From contig JAOPVI010000080.1 of assembly GCA_025966225.1 (NCBI GenBank), positions 1-39,944 on the forward strand: a DNA stretch of 39,944 bases. The letters run 5' to 3'. Shown here one piece after another: positions 1 through 7,392 of this stretch; positions within the stretch are counted from its first letter, which is position 1, and every line of letters begins with the position of its first letter. Below the pieces are notes generated by a model. The model was not told the DNA's origin. It was given only the letters and a program-made list of their open reading frames with translations, and made no database searches. The position numbers were made by a program, and so were the translations under genes. Source of the stretch: Mycobacterium sp. (GTDB taxonomy: Bacteria > Actinomycetota > Actinomycetes > Mycobacteriales > Mycobacteriaceae).

Positions 1-1550
1 TTCAGGTCGCCAAGTGCTCGCCCGCCGTTGGCGAGCAGGTACTGGTTCATGATGGCCGTCAGGGCAGCCCAGATCGGGGCGGACTGAGAGGTGCCCGCAC
101 CGACCAGATCCTGCCCGTCGAACCTGATTCGCACGCCGGTGAACGGATCGGCGACGGCGGACACATCGGGGGTCAACCGGCCCTCGAAATCGGGATCGCG
201 CACCGCGGTGACTCTTTTTTGCCAGGCCGGCCGGGGGAACAGCGTCGACACTCCGCCGCTGGTCCCTTGCGACATCGGCGAGTCGACCCACGCCTGTTCC
301 GCTATCCACTTGCCGTCCCTGTCGGTCGACAGTGTGGTGCCGCCGACGGAGGTCATGGCAGGTAGCGAGGCGACGGCGTCCAATCCGATGTCCGACGGTC
401 CCGGCGGGGACGACCAGTTCGGGCCGCCCTTGCATTCCAGGCCCGCGGTGTCGCCGCTCGCATCGAAGGCGGTTGTCCCGCGCGCCTGGGCCCTGACCAA
501 CGCGGACTGCACCGGCTTGAGGTCGGTGGCGGTGATGAGCGCATCGCACCCCCAGCCGATCGACAAACTCCACACCGCACCGGGGAATTGCTGACTGACC
601 GAATCGAACATTTCGCCGATCCGCTCATAGGTGCGGCCGCCATCGAGAGTGGTTCGAGCGTTGACGACCACCATCTGCGCGTCAGGCGCGACAGCGTGCG
701 CGACCTCGAGGTCCATCACCGTCTCCGCGGAAGATTCACCGAATTGGTCGCCGACGAGGATCGGCTTCAGTGGGGGCAGCCCGGACTGCTCGGCGAACTC
801 GTCGAGGTCAGTCTGGTCGTAGCCGCCGAACTCGTAGAACACGATGGTTTGACCCTTGCCGGTGAAACCCGCGGCCGTCAGCGCACTGGCGTTGTAGGCC
901 TCCAGAAGGGCGTTCGGCTTCAACCCCTTCCGTGGTACGTCAAGCGGGAGGAAGTTCGGGCTGGCACGACGGTGCGGGCTGAACCCGAGGATGCGTCCGA
1001 GCCCAGTCACCGTCCCGCTCACCGCTTGTGGGACCTCGGGTTGCTGAGCCGATGCATAGAACACCTGCCCTTGCATGCCGCGATAGTCGTGCACCGACAC
1101 GTTGAAGGCAGTGGCCACATCACGTGGGGCGCCTTCGACGATGGCCCATGCCTCACCGGCTTGCCACCGCACGCCAAGGTCCTGCGGCGCCGCCCAATTC
1201 ATCAACGGCTCGGGGCGCGTCGTGTCGTGCAGCGCCACGGTGAGTTGCGAGCGTTCGAGTCGTGATGGACCGAGATCCGTTGAGCTGCCGAGCAATAGCG
1301 CATACGGACCACCGATGACGCCATCGATTCCGGGCCCGGGCCCCGCTTGATGGCCCGAGCCCAGCACGACCGCGGTCGCGGCCATCGATACCGTCAGCGC
1401 GCATCCGAGCAGACGCGCCGAGCGTCGACCGAGACGGTGGGTAGCAAACCCCATCGCATTGCGGAGTCGGGCCGACCGAGTTGCCGTCACCCCGTCGCTA
1501 GGCAAGTCGGAGCGCCCTGGGTGAGCGGCGTCGCCGCAGCCCTCCTCCAT
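1..1550 (-). CDS. Sedolisin (S53) family serine-carboxyl peptidase, 3' end outside window
   Basis: About 516 codons are visible and the frame is open to the window edge. The N-terminus has a basic cytoplasmic stretch and one hydrophobic segment (about residues 46-64), so the protein is membrane-anchored or exported. A pro-kumamolisin-like prodomain follows, then the S53 catalytic domain. The triad is visible: Glu276 and Asp280 in an E-x3-D helix (SAETVMDLE), oxyanion Asp367 in FDASGD, and the nucleophile Ser488 in GAGTSQSAP. S53 enzymes are acid-active endopeptidases that self-process. The start at 1550 (ATG) has GGGAGG 8 nt upstream; GTG 1490 and ATG 1454 are in-frame alternatives with poorer ribosome sites. 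The C-terminal calcium-binding region begins (DVSAVADP) and its end lies outside. It is read away from the lipoprotein genes and is probably a separate unit. Substrate unknown. Confidence 0.88.
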   Translation of the reverse strand, partial: MEEGCGDAAHPGRSDLPSDGVTATRSARLRNAMGFATHRLGRRSARLLGCALTVSMAATAVVLGSGHQAGPGPGIDGVIGGPYALLLGSSTDLGPSRLERSQLTVALHDTTRPEPLMNWAAPQDLGVRWQAGEAWAIVEGAPRDVATAFNVSVHDYRGMQGQVFYASAQQPEVPQAVSGTVTGLGRILGFSPHRRASPNFLPLDVPRKGLKPNALLEAYNASALTAAGFTGKGQTIVFYEFGGYDQTDLDEFAEQSGLPPLKPILVGDQFGESSAETVMDLEVAHAVAPDAQMVVVNARTTLDGGRTYERIGEMFDSVSQQFPGAVWSLSIGWGCDALITATDLKPVQSALVRAQARGTTAFDASGDTAGLECKGGPNWSSPPGPSDIGLDAVASLPAMTSVGGTTLSTDRDGKWIAEQAWVDSPMSQGTSGGVSTLFPRPAWQKRVTAVRDPDFEGRLTPDVSAVADPFTGVRIRFDGQDLVGAGTSQSAPIWAALTAIMNQYLLANGGRALGDL

Positions 1551-1603
1551 GCGCGAAACCTCCCACGGGGCATCGGAAGTGCTGCCCCCTGCGGGCCAAC
1601 GAT

Positions 1604-1619
1604 GCGGTCGAACGACCGC
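1604..1619 (-). terminator. Candidate hairpin terminator after the first lipoprotein
   Basis: A perfect inverted repeat GCGGTCG-AA-CGACCGC lies about 15 nt past the lipoprotein stop on the minus strand. There is no U-run, which is usual for mycobacterial hairpins. A second, 5-bp stem (GGGCT-GATT-AGCCC, 1628-1641) overlaps the stop codon itself. Confidence 0.4.
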
Positions 1620-1634
1620 GTCCAAATGGGCTGA

Positions 1635-1889
1635 TTAGCCCGTGTGCTGGTGATCGCCCGGATGGACGGTCGGCGCGGGAATGGCCGTCACGGGCGGCGT
1701 GAACTTGTTGCCCCCGGACGGATCGATGCTCTTCTCGGTCGGCGACGGGGCAACCGATGTAGTTGTCGTCGTGCTTGAGGGACTTGGCTTTTCGCCGGTG
1801 CTACAGCCGGCGGTGAGCGCGCCCATGGCGATGATCGCGCTACCGCCTGCGACGAGCGCCAGTCGGCGAGTCAAACGATCAGACTTCAT
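1635..1889 (-). CDS. Small threonine/proline-rich lipoprotein, paralog 1
   Basis: 84 residues. Starts MKSDRLTRRLALVAGG, a basic n-region followed by a hydrophobic stretch and a lipobox LTAGC at about residues 25-29, so the mature protein is a lipid-anchored extracellular peptide of about 55 residues. The mature part is Ser/Thr/Pro-rich and carries the segment GGNKFTPPV shared with the neighbour at 2089-2334. No enzymatic motif is visible and I do not recognise the family. The ATG at 1889 is chosen because the signal peptide begins there and the paralog starts at the equivalent codon; the frame stays open 33 codons upstream without signal-like sequence. The 5' leader contains a small hairpin, CCCGC-TTT-GCGGG (1908-1920). 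Function unknown. Confidence 0.75.
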   Translation of the reverse strand: MKSDRLTRRLALVAGGSAIIAMGALTAGCSTGEKPSPSSTTTTTSVAPSPTEKSIDPSGGNKFTPPVTAIPAPTVHPGDHQHTG

Positions 1890-2088
1890 AGTTCTTGTCC
1901 TATCCAACCCGCTTTGCGGGCCTGAGAAGGGTTTGCGGGGCTCCGTGAAAGCAACGCTAACGTCAATATAGTCGAACACTCCGGGCAAACGCTTGAGACG
2001 CCGGTCCCGGAGTCAGTCGCCGACAGTGCATGTTACGACCAACTGGTCGCACCGTCGACCCGAATCGTATGGGTGTTCGGCGAGGTCT

Positions 2089-2334
2089 TCAGTTCCGGTG
2101 CGTGCCTGGAATCGCCGTCGGCGCAGGCGGTGCAATGACGGGTGGCGTGAACTTGTTGCCCCCCGTTGGGTCGATCGACTTCTCGGTCGGCGACACCGAC
2201 GTGGTCGTCGGCGTCGTGCTCGAGGGACTTGGCTTTTCGCCGCCGCTACAGCCGGCGGTGAGCGCGCCCATCGCGACGATCGCGCTGCCTCCTGCGACGA
2301 GCGCCAGCCGGCGAGCCAAACGTCCTGACTTCAT
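2089..2334 (-). CDS. Small threonine/proline-rich lipoprotein, paralog 2
   Basis: 81 residues, clearly a tandem duplicate of the gene at 1635-1889: the two signal peptides are nearly identical (RLARRLALVAGGSAIVAMG here) and share lipobox LTAGC, the EKPSPSSTT stretch and the GGNKFTPPV segment. The mature portion differs mainly in the Thr/Ser run and at the C-terminus. The start is ATG 2334 or the adjacent ATG 2337; a weak AGG-rich site lies just upstream. Unlike paralog 1 it has two inverted repeats in its upstream region (2413-2430 and 2440-2461). Both copies share the block AACGTCAATATA about 60-70 nt upstream, which suggests the promoter was duplicated with the gene. No function can be assigned. 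Confidence 0.75.
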   Translation of the reverse strand: MKSGRLARRLALVAGGSAIVAMGALTAGCSGGEKPSPSSTTPTTTSVSPTEKSIDPTGGNKFTPPVIAPPAPTAIPGTHRN

Positions 2335-2412
2335 CATTCCTGACCTGTTCTTTCTATCCCCGTGTGATGTTTGCGGACGATGTGTAACGAACCGCAACGT
2401 CAATATAATGGC

Positions 2413-2430
2413 ACAGTTTCGGCAAACTGT
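2413..2430. promoter_or_regulatory. Perfect 7-bp inverted repeat upstream of lipoprotein paralog 2
   Basis: ACAGTTT-CGGC-AAACTGT, adjacent to the AT-rich block (AATATAATG) that could hold the promoter -10 on the minus strand. The spacing fits an operator better than a terminator. It lies in the 304-base gene-free stretch 2335-2638, which otherwise shows only the repeat at 2440-2461 and no credible coding region. Confidence 0.45.
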
Positions 2431-2439
2431 CTCGTAAAA

Positions 2440-2461
2440 CCTCGTTAAGGATCTAACGAGG
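2440..2461. promoter_or_regulatory. Perfect 8-bp inverted repeat upstream of lipoprotein paralog 2
   Basis: CCTCGTTA-AGGATC-TAACGAGG, a second dyad 9 bp from the one at 2413-2430. It could be a regulator operator or a hairpin at the end of the chelatase operon. It lies about 180 nt past the chelatase stop, which makes a terminator role less likely. Confidence 0.4.
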
Positions 2462-2638
2462 CTCCGATGGCGACAAAAGAACACCTCACCATGGACTCTA
2501 GCCCGGTAACTCGGCACTGCCCGGATTGCGTGAAACCTAGCCAGTTACCTTCGATCAAGTTTGGAATGAACATTCTGCGGGCATGGGCAATGGTTACTAG
2601 CGGTGCGGAGGGCAGCGGCCGAAGAAGAGTGTCGAGGG

Positions 2639-3415
2639 TCAGGCCGCGACGCGCGCGGACTGCGTCTCGTCGAACCGGTCAAGCAGCGCGGCGGCCACCA
2701 GATTGTGCGAACCCAACGGTTCGGCCATCGGAATGCCAAGGGCCGCAGCTGAGTTGGCTACCCGATCGGTGATCCGCCCGGGTGCGAGGAACCAGGGCGC
2801 GACGATCAGCCGACGCGCACCCCGGCGCCGTAGCCGGGCGGCCGCCTCGGCCACCGTCGGATGCGGTCCGGTGGCGAAGGCCACCTCGACACCCGCCCAC
2901 TGGGTCCTGGCAGTCAACGCTGGCGCGAGCGCGGCGGTGCCCGCGTTCGCCCCTTGGTCGGAGGAGCCGACGGCCACGACGATCACACCGAGGTCGCGCT
3001 GATCGGCCGTTGCGCCTGCCTCGGCCAGCCGTCGGCCCAGCAAGGTGACCAGTGCGGGGTCCTCACCGAGGACGTCGGCCTGTCGGACCACCGCCCCGGA
3101 CGCCTCGATCGCTGCAGGTAGGTCGATTCGAGCGTGATACGCGCTGGCCAGCAGCATCGGTACCACCACGGCGGACTCCTGCCGCAGTGCGACGTCCGAG
3201 AGCACGTCGGCGACGTTGGGCACGGATTGCTCGAGGAAGGCGGCGTGGACCTCCAGCCGCGGCCTGAGCCGTCGGATCCGGCCGGCGAGTGCTTGCGCCA
3301 CCGCCGCCGAGCGCGGATCCGCGCTGCCGTGCGCGGCGAGGATCAGCGTCGCCGGCGCTGTAAGTACCCCGGCTTGCGGGGGAGAGCGAAGCGACCGGGG
3401 GTTCAGCTGAGTCAC
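2639..3415 (-). CDS. che1: Sirohydrochlorin chelatase-like protein (CbiX/SirB family)
   Basis: 258 residues. The N-terminal half carries the chelatase signature LILAAHGSADPRSAA with the metal-binding His, and a second half-domain begins at LGVIVVAVGSSDQG, giving the two-lobed CbiX/SirB fold. It probably inserts Fe2+ into sirohydrochlorin to make the siroheme needed by NirA, encoded two genes upstream in the same operon. The GTG start at 3415 overlaps the cysH TGA (GTGA), a coupled junction. The first 18 codons before LTAPATLIL are unusual: they contain a GC-rich insertion-like tract with the core GTCGCTTCGCTC, similar to a tract inside hemW. Recalled as the neighbour of cysH in M. tuberculosis (che1). 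Function is inferred from family and operon. Confidence 0.85.
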   Translation of the reverse strand: MTQLNPRSLRSPPQAGVLTAPATLILAAHGSADPRSAAVAQALAGRIRRLRPRLEVHAAFLEQSVPNVADVLSDVALRQESAVVVPMLLASAYHARIDLPAAIEASGAVVRQADVLGEDPALVTLLGRRLAEAGATADQRDLGVIVVAVGSSDQGANAGTAALAPALTARTQWAGVEVAFATGPHPTVAEAAARLRRRGARRLIVAPWFLAPGRITDRVANSAAALGIPMAEPLGSHNLVAAALLDRFDETQSARVAA

Positions 3416-4116
3416 GACGCGTGCAGCCCGCATTCCGTCTTGGCCTGACCCGCCCAGCGCCCGCTGCGGGGGTCGGCGCCTGCCACCGGCTTGGCGGTGC
3501 ACGGCGCGCACCCGATCGAGGGGTAGCCCTCGTCGACGAGCGGGTTGACCAGGATGTCGTTGTCCTCGACGTAGGCCTGCATCTCGTCGTCCGACCAGGC
3601 GGCCATCGGGTTGACCTTCACCAGCCCGAACGCCTTGTCGAAGCTGATGAGCGGCGCGTTGGCACGCGTCGGTGCCTCCACCCGCCGCAGGCCGGTAACC
3701 CATGCCGAGTAGCCCTTGAGCGCCTTGCCCAGCGGCTCCACCTTGCGCATGCGGCAGCACTCTGCGGGGTCGCGCGCGAACAGGTCCTTGCCGAGCAGCT
3801 TGTCCTGCTGGGTGACGCTGTGCTCCGGGGAGACGTTGACCACGTTGACGCCGTATACGGCCTCGATGGCGTCACGGGTTCCGATGGTCTCGGCGAAGTG
3901 GTAGCCGGTGTCGAGGAAGAGCACGTCCACGCCGGGACGCACCTTCGCGGCCATGCTGACCAGCACCCCGTCCTGCATGTTGGAGGCCACCACATAGTTG
4001 CCGCCGAAGTGCTCGTCGGTCCAGCGCAGCAACTCGTCGGCGCTCGCGCCGTCCAATTCGGCGGCGCCGCGCTCGGCCAACTCGATCAGGTCGCCCTCGG
4101 TCATCAGGTCTGTCAC
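3412..4116 (-). CDS. cysH: Adenylylsulfate (APS) reductase, 4Fe-4S type
   Basis: 234 residues. Reduces adenosine 5'-phosphosulfate to sulfite and AMP in assimilatory sulfate reduction, using thioredoxin as donor. The iron-sulfur ligands that separate APS reductases from PAPS reductases are all present: adjacent Cys120-Cys121 (AECCRMRK) and Cys203-x2-Cys206 (GCAPC). The catalytic cysteine is Cys229 in the C-terminal ECGLH motif. The nucleotide-binding region (SNMQDGVLVSM, LDTGYHF) is intact. Its ATG overlaps the nirA stop (ATGA) and its stop overlaps the chelatase GTG, so the three are translated as a coupled operon whose expression is likely set by the leader upstream of nirA. Confidence 0.97.
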   Translation of the reverse strand: MTDLMTEGDLIELAERGAAELDGASADELLRWTDEHFGGNYVVASNMQDGVLVSMAAKVRPGVDVLFLDTGYHFAETIGTRDAIEAVYGVNVVNVSPEHSVTQQDKLLGKDLFARDPAECCRMRKVEPLGKALKGYSAWVTGLRRVEAPTRANAPLISFDKAFGLVKVNPMAAWSDDEMQAYVEDNDILVNPLVDEGYPSIGCAPCTAKPVAGADPRSGRWAGQAKTECGLHAS

Positions 4117-5816
4117 CGCAAATCCGCCTCGTCTGCTCGTACTGCCCAGGTAGCGAAACGCTCGCCGTCTTCCCTTTGTTTCACGAAGTTCCGTACGACC
4201 CGTTCGATGTAATCCCCAAGCTCGCTCGAAACGACCTTGTGCTGGCGCAACTTTCGTCCGAAACCGCTGTCCAACCCCAGGCTTCCCCCCAGATGGACCT
4301 GGAAGCCCTCGACCGGGCCGTCACCGTCGTCGACCATCTGACCCTTGAACCCGATGTCGGCGACCTGGATGCGTGCGCAGGAGTTCGGGCAGCCATTGAT
4401 GTTGACCGTCACCGGCACGTCGAGCAGGGCGTTGATGTCCTCGAGCCGCTGCTCCAACTCGGGGACCAGCGTCTGGCTGCGCTTGCGCGTCTCGGCGAAC
4501 GAGAGCTTGCAGAACTCGATGCCGGTGCAGGCCATCAGGTTGCGCCGCCAGTGCGATGGCTTCGACGGCAGGCCGAGTGCGTCCAGGCCGTCCCGCAGTG
4601 CGTCGAGCTTGTCGTCGGCGACGTCGAGGACGACCAGCTTCTGATACGGCGTGAACCGGATGCGATCCGAACCCGCCGCCTCTGCGAGATCGGCGACCTT
4701 GGAGAGGATGGTGCCCGACACCCGGCCCGCGATCGGGGCCACGCCGACGGCGTTCAGTCCGTTCTTCAGCCGCTGCACACCGACGTGGTCGATGGGCCGG
4801 GCGACCGGCGCTGGCGCGGGTCCGTCGATCAGCGGCCGCTTCAGGTACTCGGTCTCGAGAACTTCCCTGAACTTTTCGACGCCCCAGTCCTTGATCAGGA
4901 ACTTGAGTCGCGCCTTGGCCCGCAGTCGGCGGTAGCCGTAGTCGCGGAACACGCTGACCACGCCCTCCCAGACATCGGGCACCTCGTCGAGCGGCACCCA
5001 GGCGCCGACCCGCTGACCCAGCATCGGGTTGGTCGACAGCCCGCCGCCGACCCACAGGTCGAAACCAGGCCCGTGCTCGGGGTGATTGACACCGATGAAC
5101 GCGACGTCGTTGACCTCGTGCACCACGTCCTGCAGACCCGAGATCGCGGTCTTGAACTTGCGCGGCAGGTTGGAGTACTCCGGCTTGCCGATGTAGCGCT
5201 TTGTGATCTCGTCGATCGCAGGCGTGCCGTCGATGACCTCGTCGAGCGATTCACCGGCCAGTGGCGAGCCAAGCACGACGCGGGGGCAGTCACCGCAGGC
5301 TTCGGTGGTCTGCAGTCCCACCTCGTCCAGCCGCTTCCAGATCTCGGGCATGTCCTCGACCCGGATCCAGTGGTACTGGACGTTCTGCCGGTCGGAGATG
5401 TCTGCGGTGTCGCGAGCGAACTCGGTGGAGATGCCGCCCAGCGTGCGCAGCGCGGCCGTGGTCAGCGCGCCGCCGTCGCACCTGACCCGCAGCATGAAGA
5501 ACTCGTCCTCGAGCATGTCGGTGTTGTCATCACCGGTCCACGTGCCGTCGTAGCCCGGCTTGCGCTGGGTGTAGAGCCCCCACCAGCGGAAGCGGCCGCG
5601 AAGGTCGCCCTTGTCGATGCTCTCGAAGCCGCCGTGGGCGTAGATGTTCTCGATGCGCGCCCGCACGTTGAGCGGGTTGTCATCCTTCTTGGACTGTTCG
5701 TTGGCGTTGAGTGGTTCCCGGTAGCCGAGCGCCCACTGACCCTCGCCCTTGGGGCGTTTGACGGGGGGCGCCGAGCCGGCAGGTGTACGGCGTGGCGTGG
5801 ATTCTGCCTCTGTCAT
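4113..5816 (-). CDS. nirA: Ferredoxin-dependent sulfite reductase (siroheme, 4Fe-4S)
   Basis: 567 residues. Catalyses six-electron reduction of sulfite to sulfide for cysteine synthesis. The siroheme-coupled 4Fe-4S cluster ligands are visible as Cys430-x5-Cys436 (ACTGIEFC) and Cys476-x3-Cys480 (NGCPNSC). Tyr82 (WGLYTQR) and Cys174 (EACGDC) are spaced exactly as the Tyr-Cys covalent pair described in M. tuberculosis NirA, which supports sulfite rather than nitrite reductase. Two ferredoxin-like half-domains and both catalytic repeats are complete. ATG 5816 follows AGGGAG, but that site lies inside a hairpin (5824-5844) downstream of a cysteine-rich leader ORF. First gene of the nirA-cysH-chelatase operon. 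The symbol sirA has also been used. Confidence 0.96.
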   Translation of the reverse strand: MTEAESTPRRTPAGSAPPVKRPKGEGQWALGYREPLNANEQSKKDDNPLNVRARIENIYAHGGFESIDKGDLRGRFRWWGLYTQRKPGYDGTWTGDDNTDMLEDEFFMLRVRCDGGALTTAALRTLGGISTEFARDTADISDRQNVQYHWIRVEDMPEIWKRLDEVGLQTTEACGDCPRVVLGSPLAGESLDEVIDGTPAIDEITKRYIGKPEYSNLPRKFKTAISGLQDVVHEVNDVAFIGVNHPEHGPGFDLWVGGGLSTNPMLGQRVGAWVPLDEVPDVWEGVVSVFRDYGYRRLRAKARLKFLIKDWGVEKFREVLETEYLKRPLIDGPAPAPVARPIDHVGVQRLKNGLNAVGVAPIAGRVSGTILSKVADLAEAAGSDRIRFTPYQKLVVLDVADDKLDALRDGLDALGLPSKPSHWRRNLMACTGIEFCKLSFAETRKRSQTLVPELEQRLEDINALLDVPVTVNINGCPNSCARIQVADIGFKGQMVDDGDGPVEGFQVHLGGSLGLDSGFGRKLRQHKVVSSELGDYIERVVRNFVKQREDGERFATWAVRADEADLR

Positions 5817-5823
5817 GAAATTT

Positions 5824-5844
5824 GGCTCCCTCGATGGAGGAGCC
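5824..5844 (-). promoter_or_regulatory. Hairpin sequestering the nirA ribosome-binding site
   Basis: In the transcript, GGCTCC pairs with GGAGCC across a 9-nt loop. The 3' arm contains the AGGGAG ribosome-binding sequence of nirA, which starts 7 nt further on. The 5' arm (GGCTCCTCC) is therefore an anti-Shine-Dalgarno. It lies about 95 nt past the stop of the polycysteine leader ORF, the arrangement expected for translation-coupled attenuation. Confidence 0.7.
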
Positions 5845-5939
5845 GGCGTTCGGGTCGCGGTTACACCGGTGGCTGTCCGGCGACGCAGATCCGGCGGCCA
5901 GCTGAAGTAACGGGTGGGCTGGGTCCTAGATCAGGCGCG

Positions 5940-6035
5940 TCAAGGCAGACAGCAACAGCTACATACGCGCTTGAAATCGACATGCCGCCGGGCCACCAGC
6001 GCAACGCGGGTGTTGAGGCTCAGGGCGACAGTCAC
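5940..6035 (-). CDS. Leaderless polycysteine leader peptide (cysteine attenuator)
   Basis: 31 codons from GTG 6035, ending in RRHVDFKRVCSCCCLP: four Cys codons within five positions, just before the stop. It precedes nirA. This matches the class of polycysteine leaderless short ORFs reported in mycobacteria as cysteine-responsive attenuators of sulfur-assimilation genes; M. smegmatis has one at the same locus as I recall. The start is chosen because CAGAAT (6043-6048) sits 7 nt before the GTG, putting transcription initiation at the start codon. An upstream in-frame ATG (6044) overlaps that -10 and is unlikely. The peptide is expected to act in cis through ribosome occupancy. The rest of the 311-base gap 5817-6127 holds the hairpin at 5824-5844 and the divergent hemW promoter. 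Confidence 0.85.
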   Translation of the reverse strand: MTVALSLNTRVALVARRHVDFKRVCSCCCLP

Positions 6036-6042
6036 GTGGGCC

Positions 6043-6048
6043 ATTCTG
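6043..6048 (-). promoter_or_regulatory. -10 box of the nirA operon leader
   Basis: CAGAAT, 7 nt before GTG 6035. No good -35 is visible, which is common for mycobacterial SigA promoters. The hemW promoter (-10 at 6116-6121) diverges from it with about 70 bp between the boxes. Confidence 0.5.
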
Positions 6049-6115
6049 CCACGGACGCCCGCACGTGCCCTAACTGGTACAGATTTGCGCTCGTGGTGAG
6101 CAAAACCCACTCTGA

Positions 6116-6121
6116 GACACT
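6116..6121 (+). promoter_or_regulatory. -10 box for leaderless hemW
   Basis: GACACT followed by six bases (GGTGAG) and GTG 6128, the spacing seen at several other genes here. This supports transcription starting at the hemW start codon. Confidence 0.45.
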
Positions 6122-6127
6122 GGTGAG

Positions 6128-7381
6128 GTGACCATTCGGGCCAGCGGACGCGAGGAGCAAAAGACGGCCCAGTCAGCAGTGTTGCCGAACCTGCAGTCGT
6201 CGCCCGGCCGCCCGTTCGGCATCTACGTTCACGTGCCGTTCTGCGCGACACGGTGCGGCTACTGCGACTTCAACACCTACACACCCGCCGAACTCGGCGG
6301 GGCGAACCCCGACGGCTGGCTCGCGGCGTTGCGCCTCGAGCTCGAACAGGCGGCAGGGGTGCTCGGCCGCGCTCCGGAATCCTGCCTTCCGAATTCGATT
6401 CCCGTGTCGCTGCGCTCCTGCCCTCCGGAAGTCGACACGGTCTTCGTCGGCGGCGGTACCCCCTCCCTGCTTGGGGGCTCCGGCCTGGCCGCGGTCATGG
6501 ACGCCATCCGTGAGCACTTCCCGATCGCCGACGATGCCGAGGTCACCACCGAGGCCAACCCGGAGTCGACGTCTCCTGCGCTGTTCGCGGACCTGCGCGC
6601 CGCAGGCTTCACCAGGATCTCCCTCGGCATGCAGTCGGTGGCGCCCCACGTGTTGGCCGCGCTCGACCGGGTGCACTCGCCAGGACGGCCGCTCGCCGCA
6701 GCCGCCGAGGCGCGCGCCGAGGGGTTCGACCACATCAACCTCGATCTCATCTACGGGACGCCGGGGGAGACCGACGACGACCTCCGCCGCTCGGTCGACG
6801 CCGCGATCGAGGCGGGGGTGGACCACGTGTCCGGCTACGCCCTCGTCGTCGAGGACGGAACTGCCCTGGCGCGCCGGGTCCGTCGCGGGGAACTCCCTGC
6901 GCCCGACAACGACGTGCTCGCGCAGCGCTACGAGCTACTCGATGCGCACCTGTCGCGTGCAGGCTTCGACTGGTACGAGGTGTCGAACTGGAGCAGGCCC
7001 GGCGGGGCGTGTCGGCACAATCTGGGGTACTGGGCAGGCGGCGAATGGTGGGGGGCCGGACCCGGCGCGCACGGCTACGTCGGCCACACCCGATGGTGGA
7101 ACGTCAAGCACCCCAACGCTTATGCGCAGGCGTTGGCCGATGGTCGGTTACCCGTCGGTGACTTCGAGGTGCTCGACGACGACGCTCGTCACATCGAGGA
7201 CGTGATGCTGCAACTGCGGCTACGCAGCGGTCTGCCGGTCGCACTGCTCAGTGCCGCCGAGGCCGATCGGGCCGACGTCGCGGTCGCCGACGGGCTGGCC
7301 GTCCGGCGCGCCGAGCGGCTGGTGTTGACCGAGCGCGGTCGACTGCTGGCCGACGCAGTCGTACGCGACCTGCTCGACTAA
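6128..7381 (+). CDS. hemW: HemW-like radical SAM heme chaperone (HemN family)
   Basis: 417 residues. The radical SAM cluster motif is Cys39-x3-Cys43-x2-Cys46 (CATRCGYCDF) in the HemW style, followed by VFVGGGTPSLL and the GMQS and NLDLIYGTPGE segments. HemW proteins bind heme and are proposed to deliver it to respiratory enzymes; older annotation as coproporphyrinogen III dehydrogenase (HemN) is less likely because HemN-specific N-terminal residues are missing. GTG 6128 is supported by a -10 box six bases upstream. The N-terminal 28 residues before FGIYVHVPFC are longer than I recall for M. tuberculosis, and GTG 6179 is an alternative. Residues about 80-101 look like an insertion between the first helix and GGGTPS, encoded by a tract with the core GTCGCTGCGCTC. 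Confidence 0.9.
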   Translation: MTIRASGREEQKTAQSAVLPNLQSSPGRPFGIYVHVPFCATRCGYCDFNTYTPAELGGANPDGWLAALRLELEQAAGVLGRAPESCLPNSIPVSLRSCPPEVDTVFVGGGTPSLLGGSGLAAVMDAIREHFPIADDAEVTTEANPESTSPALFADLRAAGFTRISLGMQSVAPHVLAALDRVHSPGRPLAAAAEARAEGFDHINLDLIYGTPGETDDDLRRSVDAAIEAGVDHVSGYALVVEDGTALARRVRRGELPAPDNDVLAQRYELLDAHLSRAGFDWYEVSNWSRPGGACRHNLGYWAGGEWWGAGPGAHGYVGHTRWWNVKHPNAYAQALADGRLPVGDFEVLDDDARHIEDVMLQLRLRSGLPVALLSAAEADRADVAVADGLAVRRAERLVLTERGRLLADAVVRDLLD

Positions 7382-7392
7382 TCACCGCTTGT

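Noticed and set aside
588..1265. 225-codon plus-strand open frame near the left edge
   Set aside because: Antisense to the S53 protease, whose catalytic motifs lie on the minus strand.
2467..2772. Possible plus-strand gene between lipoprotein 2 and the chelatase
   Set aside because: It overlaps the end of the chelatase gene antisense, has no signal, motif or ribosome site.
4176..6131. 651-codon open frame on the plus strand
   Set aside because: Antisense to nirA; its frame is a by-product of high-GC codon use, and the minus strand has intact sulfite-reductase motifs throughout.
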